Assembly: GCA_021736965.1 (NCBI GenBank)
Contig: JAIPEV010000062.1
Coordinates: 1-8,744, forward strand
DNA length: 8,744 nucleotides
From: Halanaerobiales bacterium
GTDB taxonomy: Bacteria > Bacillota > Halanaerobiia > Halanaerobiales > M55B127
Direction: 5' to 3'
Part shown: one piece after another, positions 1 through 7,087 of the stretch
Position numbering within the stretch: position 1 is the first letter of the stretch
Layout: each line of letters opens with the position of its first letter
Translations under genes and position numbers: made by a program
Notes under the pieces: generated by a model
The model's input: only the letters and a program-made list of their open reading frames with translations
Database searches by the model: none
Told to the model about the DNA's origin: nothing

Positions 1-590
1 TTGTAAATGATTTTGATAGATTCAAAGATAATAAAGAGAGTATTTTATTTTTTAACAGACCATTTGATCTAGATCTTGATAACGATACTCATCTTGTCTT
101 ATACTCAGTACCTTTTTCTTATCATGAATTATATTCTTTTGTTTTAAAGATAAATAAAAGCCCTAAATACTTACATATGATCTTTAACCAAGATGATATA
201 GATTTAAATCATAAACTTATCAATAAAAATTTACCAGAAAAGGTTTTTTTAATCAAGTTATTTAAAACTATAAAAACATATAATAATGATGAAGATATTA
301 ATAAAGATCTAAAAAAATATCTTTCAGAAGAACTTAACAGTAGTATTAGTAAAATAGAAAAAGCTTTAAGTATCTTTAAAGAACTTAACTTAATAAAAAT
401 TGATAAAAACAAGGTAAACATAGATTCAAATAAGGATCTTAAATTGGACTTATCAAAATCTGTATATTATAATAATATTATTGAAGTGAAAAATAAGTAT
501 ACAAATTTAGAGAGAGATCTACAGGATAAAAATTTATTTAAGTTAATAAAAAGGCTAAATAATTTTAAGGGGGAGAACAATGAATTTTAA
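1..590 (+). CDS. recJ: Single-stranded-DNA-specific exonuclease RecJ, C-terminal part (5' end outside window)
   Basis: The frame is open from position 3 to the TAA at 588-590, giving 195 residues with no start of its own; the ATG at 177 is internal, because the reading frame upstream of it reads as protein. RecJ is a 5'-3' single-strand exonuclease of recombinational and mismatch repair. The DHH/DHHA1 catalytic core is not in the window. What is visible is the extra C-terminal region of Firmicute RecJ: a stretch around residues 30-65 (HLVLYSVPFSYHELY followed by YLHMIFNQDDIDLN) that resembles the degenerate helicase-like fold there, then a lysine-rich helical tail with a winged-helix look (SKIEKALSIFKELNLIKID). 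The assignment rests on this resemblance and strongly on position, since recJ directly precedes apt and rel in many Firmicutes. The stop overlaps the apt start by 11 bp, suggesting translational coupling. The remote similarity of the tail leaves some doubt. Confidence 0.75.
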   Translation, partial: VNDFDRFKDNKESILFFNRPFDLDLDNDTHLVLYSVPFSYHELYSFVLKINKSPKYLHMIFNQDDIDLNHKLINKNLPEKVFLIKLFKTIKTYNNDEDINKDLKKYLSEELNSSISKIEKALSIFKELNLIKIDKNKVNIDSNKDLKLDLSKSVYYNNIIEVKNKYTNLERDLQDKNLFKLIKRLNNFKGENNEF

Positions 591-1092
591 TGATTATATC
601 AGAAACATTCCAGATTTTCCAAAAGAAGGAATACTATTTAAAGACATAACACCATTACTTAAAGATAAGGATGCTTTTCATGCAGTAATAGATAAAATGG
701 CTGATAAATTCAAGGCTAAAAAAATTGATTATGTAGTGGGTATTGAAGCAAGAGGTTTTATTGTTGGAACACCGATTGCATATAGATTAAATAGGGGTTT
801 CATACCTGTAAGAAAGCCTGGTAAACTTCCTTATGATAAAATATCTGCTAGTTACGATCTTGAATATGGCAGCAGTGAACTTGAGATACATAGTGATGCT
901 ATAAATAAAGGTGATAAGATCTTACTTGTTGATGACTTACTTGCTACAGGAGGAACTACAAAAGCATCGATAGATTTGATAGAAAAATTGGGAGGAGATA
1001 TTGTCGGTATAGTATTTTTACTTGAACTATTAGATCTTGAAGGTAGAGAACATTTAAAAGGTTATGATGTGTATTCGATCTTAAAACATTAA
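580..1092 (+). CDS. apt: Adenine phosphoribosyltransferase
   Basis: The product converts adenine plus PRPP to AMP and pyrophosphate in the cytoplasmic purine salvage pathway. Its 170 residues match the usual Apt length. Visible type I phosphoribosyltransferase marks are the N-terminal IPDFPKEGILFKDITPLL segment (residues 10-27), the adenine-side GIEARGFIVG motif (54-63), the flexible loop region RKPGKLPY (78-85) and the PRPP-binding signature LLVDDLLATGGTT (115-127). It ends in the typical GYDVYSILKH. The ATG at 580 is preceded by AAGGGGGAG at 567-575 with a 4-base gap, and it lies inside the last codons of recJ, so the two are probably translated in a coupled way. The gene is followed 28 bp later by rel, the usual apt-rel order. 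Nothing in the gene looks broken. Confidence 0.97.
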   Translation: MNFNDYIRNIPDFPKEGILFKDITPLLKDKDAFHAVIDKMADKFKAKKIDYVVGIEARGFIVGTPIAYRLNRGFIPVRKPGKLPYDKISASYDLEYGSSELEIHSDAINKGDKILLVDDLLATGGTTKASIDLIEKLGGDIVGIVFLLELLDLEGREHLKGYDVYSILKH

Positions 1093-1120
1093 AAGTTATA
1101 TATGAAATGAAGGGATAAAT

Positions 1121-3262
1121 ATGGAGATAGAGGTTTTATTAAAAAAGATAAGATCTGATATGGATGATCCAGATCTTGATATTATAAAAAAAGCATATAA
1201 AATAGCTAATGAGGCTCATCAAGAACAGTATAGGATATCTGGTGAACAATATGTAGACCACCCGATTAATGTAGCCTATATTCTTGCTGATCTAGGATTA
1301 GATATAATCTCTATTTCTGCAGCATTATTACATGATGTAGTGGAAGATACAAAGTTTACAGTTAAAGATATTGAAGAGATTTTTGGAAGCGAAGTTGCAT
1401 TACTTGTTGATGGGGTAACTAAACTAACAAAGCTTGACTTTAAATCAAAAGAAGAACATCAAGCTGAGAGTCTAAGAAAAATGTTTTTAGCAATGGCTAA
1501 AGATATAAGAGTTGTTTTGATAAAATTAGCAGATCGACTTCATAATATGAGAACACTTGAGTATTTAAGTAAAGAAAAACAGAAATTTAAATCTGAAGAA
1601 ACAAAAGAAATATATGCTCCTTTAGCCCATAGACTCGGAATGTCTAGGATGAAGTCAGAGCTTGAAGATTTAAGTTTTTATTTCTTAGAACCCAATATCT
1701 ATAAAGAACTGAAAAAAAAGATAAATGAAAATAGGACCTCAAGAAATAAAAACATCCAAAAGGCAATAAGGACTTTAAGGAAAAAAATTAATGATCAGAA
1801 ATTAGATGCTGAAATTTATGGAAGATCAAAACACTTATATAGTATATATCAGAAGATGCAGAAAAAAGAAGTTGATTTTAATGAAATATATGATTTGACT
1901 GCTATTCGAGTCTTAGTTGATAATGTTAGAGAATGTTATCAGGTACTTGGGGCTGTCCATGAGCTATGGAAACCGATGCCTGGGAGATTTAAAGACTATA
2001 TTGCAATGCCCAAATCCAACATGTATCAATCCCTCCACACTACTATAATAGGACCTAGTGGTGATCCATTAGAAATACAAATCAGGACTCATGAAATGCA
2101 TAAAACAGCTGAATATGGTATTGCTGCCCACTGGAGATATAAAGAGGGTAAGTCTGATCAAGATGATTATGAAGAAAAGTTGTCATGGTTAAGACAACTA
2201 CTTGAATGGCAGAAAGATTTACAGGAACCACAAGAGTTTATGAAGGCTTTAAAAATTGATCTATTTCAAGATGAGGTCTTTGTATTTACACCTAAAGGTG
2301 ATGTAATGTCTTTGCCAAGAGGTGGAACCCCTATTGATTTTGCCTATCATATTCATACTGAAGTTGGACATAACTGTGTTGGGGCTAAGGTAAATGGGAA
2401 AATAGTACCATTAGAATATGAATTAAAAAATGGAGATATTGTTGACATAATAACATCTAAAAAAAGCACAGGCCCAAGCAGAGATTGGTTAAAGCTTGTT
2501 AAAACTTCTACTGCTAGAAGTAAAATTAAAAGATGGTTTAAAAAACAACAAAGAGATGAAATCATTAAAAGAGGTAGAGAGTTATTAAACAGAGAATTAA
2601 ATAGAAACCATATCGAGTTAACAAATAAAGAAAAAGAAGAAAAATTAAAGAAAATAGCAGAAGAACTTGGAGAAAATAATATAGATAATTTATTAGAAGC
2701 AATAGGGTATAATAATGTCTCTGTAAAACAGGTTATAAATAAATTAGATATTGAAGATGATAAAGTAACATTGGAAGACCTTAAGACTAGACCTTCCACA
2801 AAAAGTTCAGATAAAGGTGTGAAGGTAAAAGGGGTTGATAACCTAAAGGTCAGAACAGCAAAATGTTGTAACCCGGTACCTGGTGATAAAATAGTTGGAT
2901 ACATTACTCGTGGGAGAGGTATTTCTATCCATCGAAAAGGTTGTCCAAACTTAAAATCCTTGATTGAAAATGACAAGGAGAGGATAATTGATGTATCCTG
3001 GGATGAACAGAGAGCTGAATCTTATCTTGTAGATTTAAACATTGAAGCAGTAGATAAAAGTGCTTTACTTAATGATATTACCAGACTTATTAAAAATGAA
3101 CAGATAAAGTTGTTATCTGTAAATGCAAGAACAGATAATTATGGTAAAGCATATATTAAACTATCTGTTGAATTAAGTAGTATAGAGCATATGAAAGATA
3201 TAATGAATAAGATAAAGGAGATATCAGGTGTATTATCGGTTCAACGTGCGAATCCAACCTAA
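1121..3262 (+). CDS. rel: Bifunctional (p)ppGpp synthetase/hydrolase, Rel/SpoT family
   Basis: This 713-residue RSH protein makes and degrades the stringent-response alarmone (p)ppGpp. The N-terminal HD hydrolase domain (about 25-175) is intact: H47, the HDVVED box (71-76) and the LADRLHNMRT segment (137-145). The synthetase domain (about 205-345) has GRSKH (234-238), YDLTAIRV (257-264), YQSLHTT (302-308) and EIQIRT (318-323). It carries RFKD (289-292), the RxKD form typical of bifunctional Rel/SpoT rather than the acidic ExDD of synthetase-only RelA. A TGS domain follows (about 384-446, DEVFVFTPKGDV onward), then a helical region, the zinc-finger-like/conserved-cysteine domain (C582, C583, C608) and a C-terminal ACT/RRM domain (about 635-710). 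The start has GAAGGGA at 1109-1115. With both catalytic halves intact it is expected to be the main stringent-response enzyme of the cell, but whether small alarmone synthetases exist elsewhere cannot be seen here. It is often annotated relA. Confidence 0.97.
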   Translation: MEIEVLLKKIRSDMDDPDLDIIKKAYKIANEAHQEQYRISGEQYVDHPINVAYILADLGLDIISISAALLHDVVEDTKFTVKDIEEIFGSEVALLVDGVTKLTKLDFKSKEEHQAESLRKMFLAMAKDIRVVLIKLADRLHNMRTLEYLSKEKQKFKSEETKEIYAPLAHRLGMSRMKSELEDLSFYFLEPNIYKELKKKINENRTSRNKNIQKAIRTLRKKINDQKLDAEIYGRSKHLYSIYQKMQKKEVDFNEIYDLTAIRVLVDNVRECYQVLGAVHELWKPMPGRFKDYIAMPKSNMYQSLHTTIIGPSGDPLEIQIRTHEMHKTAEYGIAAHWRYKEGKSDQDDYEEKLSWLRQLLEWQKDLQEPQEFMKALKIDLFQDEVFVFTPKGDVMSLPRGGTPIDFAYHIHTEVGHNCVGAKVNGKIVPLEYELKNGDIVDIITSKKSTGPSRDWLKLVKTSTARSKIKRWFKKQQRDEIIKRGRELLNRELNRNHIELTNKEKEEKLKKIAEELGENNIDNLLEAIGYNNVSVKQVINKLDIEDDKVTLEDLKTRPSTKSSDKGVKVKGVDNLKVRTAKCCNPVPGDKIVGYITRGRGISIHRKGCPNLKSLIENDKERIIDVSWDEQRAESYLVDLNIEAVDKSALLNDITRLIKNEQIKLLSVNARTDNYGKAYIKLSVELSSIEHMKDIMNKIKEISGVLSVQRANPT

Positions 3263-3264
3263 TC

Positions 3265-3270
3265 AGGAGT
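3265..3270 (+). promoter_or_regulatory. Ribosome binding site for the TTG start of dtd
   Basis: AGGAG at 3265-3269 lies 8 bases before TTG 3278-3280. It supports initiation at this TTG, since no in-frame ATG is available nearby and the family's conserved N-terminal RAVVQRV follows the TTG directly. Confidence 0.75.
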
Positions 3271-3277
3271 GGTATAA

Positions 3278-3727
3278 TTGAGGGCAGTAGTACAAAGAGT
3301 AAAAAAATGTGAAGTAAAAGTAAATAATGATCTTGTAGGATCTATTAACTCTGGTCTTTTGATATTTTTAGGAATTGGCAAAGATGATGCTGTAGATGAT
3401 ATAGACTACATGATAGATAAGATAGTTAATTTAAGAATATTTGAAGATGATCAAAACAAGATGAACTTAGCAGCTTTAGATTTAAACAAAGAGATAATGA
3501 TAGTTTCACAGTTTACTTTGTATGGAGACTGTAGAAAAGGTAGAAGGCCAAGTTTTTTTGATGCAGCACGACCAGATCAGGCTGAAAAAATATATAATAT
3601 ATTTATAGATAAATTTAAAAAATATGATTTAAATATACAAACTGGAGAGTTTCAAACGATGATGGATATTGATTTGATAAATGATGGTCCAGTTACACTA
3701 TTAATTGATAGTAAAAAGAACTTTTAG
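3278..3727 (+). CDS. dtd: D-aminoacyl-tRNA deacylase
   Basis: The enzyme hydrolyses D-aminoacyl-tRNAs (and Gly-tRNA(Ala)), a chirality proofreading step of translation in the cytoplasm. Its 149 residues match the family length. It opens with MRAVVQRVKKCEV, has the active-site SQFTLYGD motif (77-84) and the C-terminal NDGPVT motif (135-140), whose Gly-cisPro dipeptide acts across the dimer. The start is TTG, chosen because the conserved N-terminus begins exactly there and a good ribosome binding site precedes it. The gene begins 15 bases after the rel stop and ends 17 bases before the next gene, so it is probably co-transcribed with rel, as in many Firmicutes. The rare start codon may lower its yield relative to its neighbours; that is inference. 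Confidence 0.96.
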   Translation: MRAVVQRVKKCEVKVNNDLVGSINSGLLIFLGIGKDDAVDDIDYMIDKIVNLRIFEDDQNKMNLAALDLNKEIMIVSQFTLYGDCRKGRRPSFFDAARPDQAEKIYNIFIDKFKKYDLNIQTGEFQTMMDIDLINDGPVTLLIDSKKNF

Positions 3728-3744
3728 TTAGGAGGCCTTTTAAT

Positions 3745-4374
3745 ATGATTATTTCAACAACAGTTGGCGTTAACTTTACCAACTGTTATTTGATTGGTAA
3801 AAAAAATTCTAAAGCAGTACTTATTGATCCCGGTGATCAACCAAATAAAATAAAAGATATGATAAATGAAAATAATGTAAAAGTAAAAAAAATAATTAAT
3901 ACACATGGTCATTTTGATCATATTTCTGCAAATACAGATATGAAAAAGTATACAGAAGCAGTAGTTTGTATACATCAAAATGATCAAGCTTCCTTGACTG
4001 ATCCTAATAAGAATCTTTCTACATTATTAGGTGAAGATAATTCAGTTAATTTAGAATCTCCTGAATGTTTACTAAAAGAAGGAAATCTAATAGAAGTAGC
4101 ACACTATAGTTTTGAAATATTACATACTCCCGGTCATAGTCCAGGTAGTATCTGTCTTTATGATAAAAAAAATAGCGTATTAATAAGTGGTGACACTATA
4201 TTTAGTATGGGAGTTGGGCGAACAGATTTTCCTAATTGCTCTCAAGAAGAGCTAATAAGTTCAATAGAAAATAAAATCATTAACTTACCTGAAGATACAG
4301 TTGTATATCCCGGACATGGAGAAAAGACTACTATTGGTAGGTTTAAAGTAGATGTTTGGGAAAAATTAATCTAA
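3745..4374 (+). CDS. Metallo-beta-lactamase-fold hydrolase, glyoxalase II-like (YqgX/YcbL type)
   Basis: This 209-residue protein has a complete set of dinuclear metal ligands for the metallo-beta-lactamase fold: THGHFDH (53-59, giving H54, H56, D58, H59), H131 in TPGHSPGS, D150 in SGDTIF and H191 in YPGHGEKT. Spacing and motif wording fit the short hydroxyacylglutathione-hydrolase-like group found after dtd in Firmicutes. The family hydrolyses thioesters such as S-lactoyl-thiols, but the true substrate here is unknown, so no gene symbol is given. There is no signal peptide, so it is cytoplasmic. AGGAGG at 3730-3735 with a 9-base gap supports the ATG. It is the last gene of the first cluster; a 247-bp gap follows. 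Confidence 0.9.
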   Translation: MIISTTVGVNFTNCYLIGKKNSKAVLIDPGDQPNKIKDMINENNVKVKKIINTHGHFDHISANTDMKKYTEAVVCIHQNDQASLTDPNKNLSTLLGEDNSVNLESPECLLKEGNLIEVAHYSFEILHTPGHSPGSICLYDKKNSVLISGDTIFSMGVGRTDFPNCSQEELISSIENKIINLPEDTVVYPGHGEKTTIGRFKVDVWEKLI

Positions 4375-4533
4375 TTTTAAGAATAAATATTCATAATGAA
4401 ATTATTTTTATTTGATTAATGATAAAAAAAAGTTTTATGATCTAAGAAAGGGATTTTAACAAAATAAGTATATAATTAACTTCTAAAAAAATTATTTAAA
4501 CTAAGTTAAAGTATCTTTAAGCTTTAGATAGTG

Positions 4534-4562
4534 TTGACTTTTTAAAATCAATAAGATAAAAT
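4534..4562 (+). promoter_or_regulatory. Sigma-A-type promoter for the chaperone-TPR/hisS/aspS unit
   Basis: TTGACT (4534-4539, 5 of 6 consensus) and TAAAAT (4557-4562, 5 of 6) are separated by exactly 17 bp, with A/T-rich sequence upstream. Transcription would begin near 4569, giving a leader of about 53 bases before the ATG at 4622. The presence of the only large gap in the window agrees with a new transcription unit starting here. No operator can be recognised. Confidence 0.7.
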
Positions 4563-4578
4563 TATGAAAGATATCGAT

Positions 4579-4599
4579 TAGAAAAATAAATATTTTCTA
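4579..4599 (+). other. Weak inverted repeat in the leader, just upstream of the ribosome binding site
   Basis: TAGAAAA (4579-4585) and TTTTCTA (4593-4599) can form a 7-bp stem with a 7-base loop, ending 6 bases before the AAGGAG. The stem has a single G-C pair, so its stability is doubtful and it may be chance in such A/T-rich sequence. Confidence 0.3.
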
Positions 4600-4621
4600 T
4601 ACTTTAAGGAGTGACAAATTA

Positions 4622-5803
4622 ATGTTTGATAATTTAAGGAATAATAGTAAAATAGTAGTTTATATTGTTGTAGCAGCTTTTGTTGTTACAGGTGGTTTAA
4701 TGGGCTTTGGTTCATATATGAGTAGAAATGATCCTGGTCAAAGTAATAACTCACAGTATATTGCCCAGGTTAATAATAAAGGGATAACTCCTCAGCAGTA
4801 CTTATCAGTATTAAGAAACTACGCTTCACAAGCTAATAGTCTTAGTCAAGCAGAGGTTATACCTTTTAGATTAAATGTGCTTAATTCAATGATTGAAAGA
4901 GAAATTTTACTTACAGAAGCAGAAAATATGAATATCAAAGTTGAAATAACTGATCAGGAAGTTGAAGGTAGAATTGATCAACTCTTAGAAGAAAATGACT
5001 TAACAAAAGAAGAATTGATCGATAATCTAGAAAGCCAAGATTATAGTTATGAACAGTTTAAAAATGATATCAGAGGAAATATGATAAATTCAGCAAAGAT
5101 TGAGCAGGTTAAAAAGTCAACTTATAGCAATATAGAAGTAAGTGAAAAAGAAATTCAAGATGTATATGATTCCCGTTACCAAGATCAAGAGGAAAAACCT
5201 GATTACCAAGAAGCAAAGTCTAAAATTAGAGACTATTTATTAACACAAGAGCAAAATAATGTTTATCAAAACTGGCTTGAAAACAAAAAGGCTGAAGCAA
5301 ATGTGACAATAAATGATCCAATGCTTTATGCATATAATGCCCTGGATTCAGGCAATTATCAAGTAGCTTTAGATAGTTTTAAGAATTTAATTGAAAATGA
5401 CAGTGAATCTGTAAGTATATATATTTATCTTGCTAGAGCTTATCAGGGTTTAGATAAAACTGAAGAGGCTTTAAGTACTTATCAAAAGGCAATTGAAAAT
5501 TATCCAGATGATTGGGAACTTAGATTAAATTATGGTGATTATTTTGCTGAAAATGATAAAAATGAAAAAGCGATTGAGCAGTATGATAAAGCATCAGAAT
5601 TTGCTGGTAATAATATATATGCTCATTATAATTTATTTATGTCATATAATAATATAGGAGCAAGCCAGAAGGCTGAACAAGAAATGCAGACAATAACTGA
5701 CTTACAACAAGAACAAAATCAGCAATCAAGTGAGCAAAGTAACACTACAACAACAAAAAAAGCTACTTCAATAGAAGAAGAGTTAGAACAAAATCAACAG
5801 TAA
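4622..5803 (+). CDS. Membrane-anchored SurA_N-type chaperone domain protein with C-terminal TPR repeats, no PPIase domain
   Basis: The 393-residue product begins with MFDNLRNNSK and a hydrophobic helix at about 11-31, a PpiD-like N-terminal anchor. Lysine and arginine before the helix suggest N-in topology with the rest outside the cytoplasm. Residues about 46-185 (AQVNNKGITPQQY, then LNSMIEREILLTEAE and helices up to VSEKEIQDVYDSRY) match the SurA/PrsA N-terminal chaperone region. The segment at 195-230 (YQEAKSKIRDYLLTQEQ to ANVTI) resembles the helix that in PrsA/SurA proteins comes after the parvulin domain; the parvulin domain itself is missing. Residues about 235-365 form three to four TPR units, the clearest at 264-297 and 298-331. 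The tail (362-393) is rich in Q, N, T and E. AAGGAG at 4606-4611 supports the start. A role in folding or assembly of exported proteins is inferred from the fold; the partner is unknown. It probably shares a transcript with hisS, whose start lies 11 bases after its stop. Confidence 0.8.
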   Translation: MFDNLRNNSKIVVYIVVAAFVVTGGLMGFGSYMSRNDPGQSNNSQYIAQVNNKGITPQQYLSVLRNYASQANSLSQAEVIPFRLNVLNSMIEREILLTEAENMNIKVEITDQEVEGRIDQLLEENDLTKEELIDNLESQDYSYEQFKNDIRGNMINSAKIEQVKKSTYSNIEVSEKEIQDVYDSRYQDQEEKPDYQEAKSKIRDYLLTQEQNNVYQNWLENKKAEANVTINDPMLYAYNALDSGNYQVALDSFKNLIENDSESVSIYIYLARAYQGLDKTEEALSTYQKAIENYPDDWELRLNYGDYFAENDKNEKAIEQYDKASEFAGNNIYAHYNLFMSYNNIGASQKAEQEMQTITDLQQEQNQQSSEQSNTTTTKKATSIEEELEQNQQ

Positions 5804-5811
5804 GGGTGAGG
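5804..5811 (+). promoter_or_regulatory. Ribosome binding site that favours the ATG start of hisS
   Basis: GGGTGAGG (5804-5811) contains GGTGA (5805-5809), which can pair with the 16S rRNA 3' end (AAGGAGGTGA complement) at a 5-base gap from ATG 5815. The alternative GTG at 5806 lies inside this site and has no purine-rich site of its own upstream. Confidence 0.55.
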
Positions 5812-5814
5812 CCT

Positions 5815-7071
5815 ATGATTAATGCACCACGGGGTACAAACGATATTATACCTCCTGAATCTAGCAAATGGAACTATCTTGAAAGTGAAGCAAGAAGTAT
5901 ATTTGATCTTTATAACTATCAAGAAATCAGAACCCCAATTTTTGAGTATACTGAACTATTTCAAAGAGGAATAGGGGAAGTTACTGATATAGTAGAAAAA
6001 GAGATGTATACATTTAAAGATAAATCAGGCCGATCTATAACTTTAAGGCCAGAAGGTACTGCTTCTGTCGTTCGTTCCTTTTTAGAAAACAAAGTATATG
6101 GACAAGCTCAACCGACAAAATATTATTATATTGGACCGATGTTTAGGTACGAAAGACCTCAGGCTGGAAGATATAGACAGTTTAATCAACTAGGTGTTGA
6201 GGTTTTTGGTACAAAAGATCCAATGGTTGACGCTGAAGTCATTGCTTTAGGGATCAATTATTTAAACAATTTAGGATTAAGTGATCTCAAGTTGTATATA
6301 AATTCTATTGGTTGTCCGAACTGTAGACCACATTATTTAAAAAAACTTAAAGGTTATTTACAAAAAAACAAAAACAGCCTATGTGATAATTGTAAACAAA
6401 GAATTGACAAGAATCCATTACGAATTTTAGACTGTAAAAATGAAGTATGTCAGTTAGTTGTAAATAAAGCACCTAAGCTAATAGATCATCTTTGTGAGGA
6501 ATGTAATACTCATTTTAATAGTTTGAAAATGAGCTTAGAAAATATTGAGATTCAATATATAATTGATCCTAACCTGGTGAGAGGTTTAGACTATTATACT
6601 AAGACAGCATTTGAAGTTAAATATGATGGATTAGGAGCTCAGGATACAATATTTGGTGGAGGTCGTTATGATAAACTTGCTGAAGAAATAGGAGAAAGAG
6701 ATATACCAGGGATAGGTTTTGCCTTAGGTATAGAAAGATTATTATTGACAATGGAGAAACAAGATGTTGAAATACCAGATGATAAAAGTTTAGATATATA
6801 TATTACTACAATAGGTAAAAAAGCAAAAAATGTATCTTTTAAATTAATTAATCAATTTAGAAAAAATAACATAAAAGCAGAGATAGATTATCTTGATAGA
6901 AGTGTAGGTGGGCAGATGAAGTCAGCAGATCGTATGAATGCTACTTATACCGTTATAATTGGTCAAGATGAACTAGAAAGTAATAAGGCTACTGTAAGAA
7001 ATATGAAAAGTGGTGATCAACAAGAAATACAACTAGATGAAATAGTAGAGAGTATTAAGAAGATGATCTAA
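5815..7071 (+). CDS. hisS: Histidine--tRNA ligase
   Basis: HisRS charges tRNA(His) with histidine. From ATG 5815 it has 418 residues, the usual size. Class II marks are visible: APRGTNDIIP at the N-terminus, TLRPEGT (76-82), motif 2 FRYERPQAGRYRQFNQLG (110-127), the histidine-binding LVRGLDYYT (254-262), motif 3 GIGFALGIERLLL (299-311) and an anticodon-binding domain from about 325 to the end, with LDRSVGGQMKSADR inside it. The insertion domain carries cysteines at 167, 170, 190, 193, 207, 212, 227 and 230. A GTG at 5806 would add three residues (MRP), but it overlaps the likely ribosome binding site, and the family usually starts two or three residues before APRGT, so the ATG is preferred. 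aspS follows 16 bases after the stop, the common hisS-aspS pair. Confidence 0.97.
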   Translation: MINAPRGTNDIIPPESSKWNYLESEARSIFDLYNYQEIRTPIFEYTELFQRGIGEVTDIVEKEMYTFKDKSGRSITLRPEGTASVVRSFLENKVYGQAQPTKYYYIGPMFRYERPQAGRYRQFNQLGVEVFGTKDPMVDAEVIALGINYLNNLGLSDLKLYINSIGCPNCRPHYLKKLKGYLQKNKNSLCDNCKQRIDKNPLRILDCKNEVCQLVVNKAPKLIDHLCEECNTHFNSLKMSLENIEIQYIIDPNLVRGLDYYTKTAFEVKYDGLGAQDTIFGGGRYDKLAEEIGERDIPGIGFALGIERLLLTMEKQDVEIPDDKSLDIYITTIGKKAKNVSFKLINQFRKNNIKAEIDYLDRSVGGQMKSADRMNATYTVIIGQDELESNKATVRNMKSGDQQEIQLDEIVESIKKMI

Positions 7072-7077
7072 AGGAGG
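7071..7077 (+). promoter_or_regulatory. Ribosome binding site for the GTG start of aspS
   Basis: AAGGAGG (7071-7077) overlaps the last base of the hisS stop and lies 10 bases before GTG 7088. It supports this GTG as the start; no in-frame ATG occurs before the conserved OB-fold region. Confidence 0.8.
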
Positions 7078-7087
7078 ATAATTATAA

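Larger units (their letters stand above)
4375..4621 (+). other. 247-bp AT-rich intergenic region between the two gene clusters
   Basis: This is the only sizeable non-coding stretch in the window. It holds a sigma-A-type promoter (4534-4562), a small AT hairpin in the presumed leader (4579-4599) and the ribosome binding site AAGGAG (4606-4611). I find no G+C-rich hairpin followed by a T run, so no convincing terminator for the upstream cluster; only all-A/T inverted repeats such as ATAAAA 4422-4427 / TTTTAT 4433-4438 are present. No open frame longer than a few codons and no T-box sequence is visible. Confidence 0.7.

Noticed and set aside
177..590. A separate 137-residue hypothetical protein starting at ATG 177
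   Set aside because: The same frame is open to the left edge and the upstream residues continue the RecJ C-terminal region, so the ATG is internal.
1141..1147. Slippery heptamer A AAA AAG in frame at codons 7-9 of rel
   Set aside because: A -1 shift would meet TAA almost at once, no strong downstream structure is visible, and A-runs at lysine codons are common in this genome.
2353..2976. Long 207-codon open frame on the minus strand within rel
   Set aside because: It is antisense to the TGS/helical/zinc-finger part of an intact, well-conserved gene, resembles no family and is a by-product of the A-rich coding strand.
4375..4445. Possible rho-independent terminator after the metallo-beta-lactamase-fold gene (inverted repeats such as ATAAAA 4422-4427 / TTTTAT 4433-4438 and TTCAT/ATGAA near 4391-4401)
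   Set aside because: The stems contain almost only A-T pairs, are 5-6 bp long and are not followed by a T run; such repeats are expected by chance in sequence this A/T-rich.
4396..4445. Tiny open frames starting at ATG in the intergenic region (seven to eight codons)
   Set aside because: They lack ribosome binding sites, are extremely short and consist of A/T-rich codons; no support for translation.
4471..4476. Perfect TATAAT as a second promoter upstream of the chaperone-TPR gene
   Set aside because: No -35-like hexamer lies 16-18 bp upstream (the region reads AAGGGA) and there is no TGn extension, so it is probably chance; the pair at 4534/4557 is much better.
5806..5808. GTG as the hisS start
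   Set aside because: It sits within the likely ribosome binding site, has no such site upstream and would add an unusual MRP extension before the conserved N-terminus.
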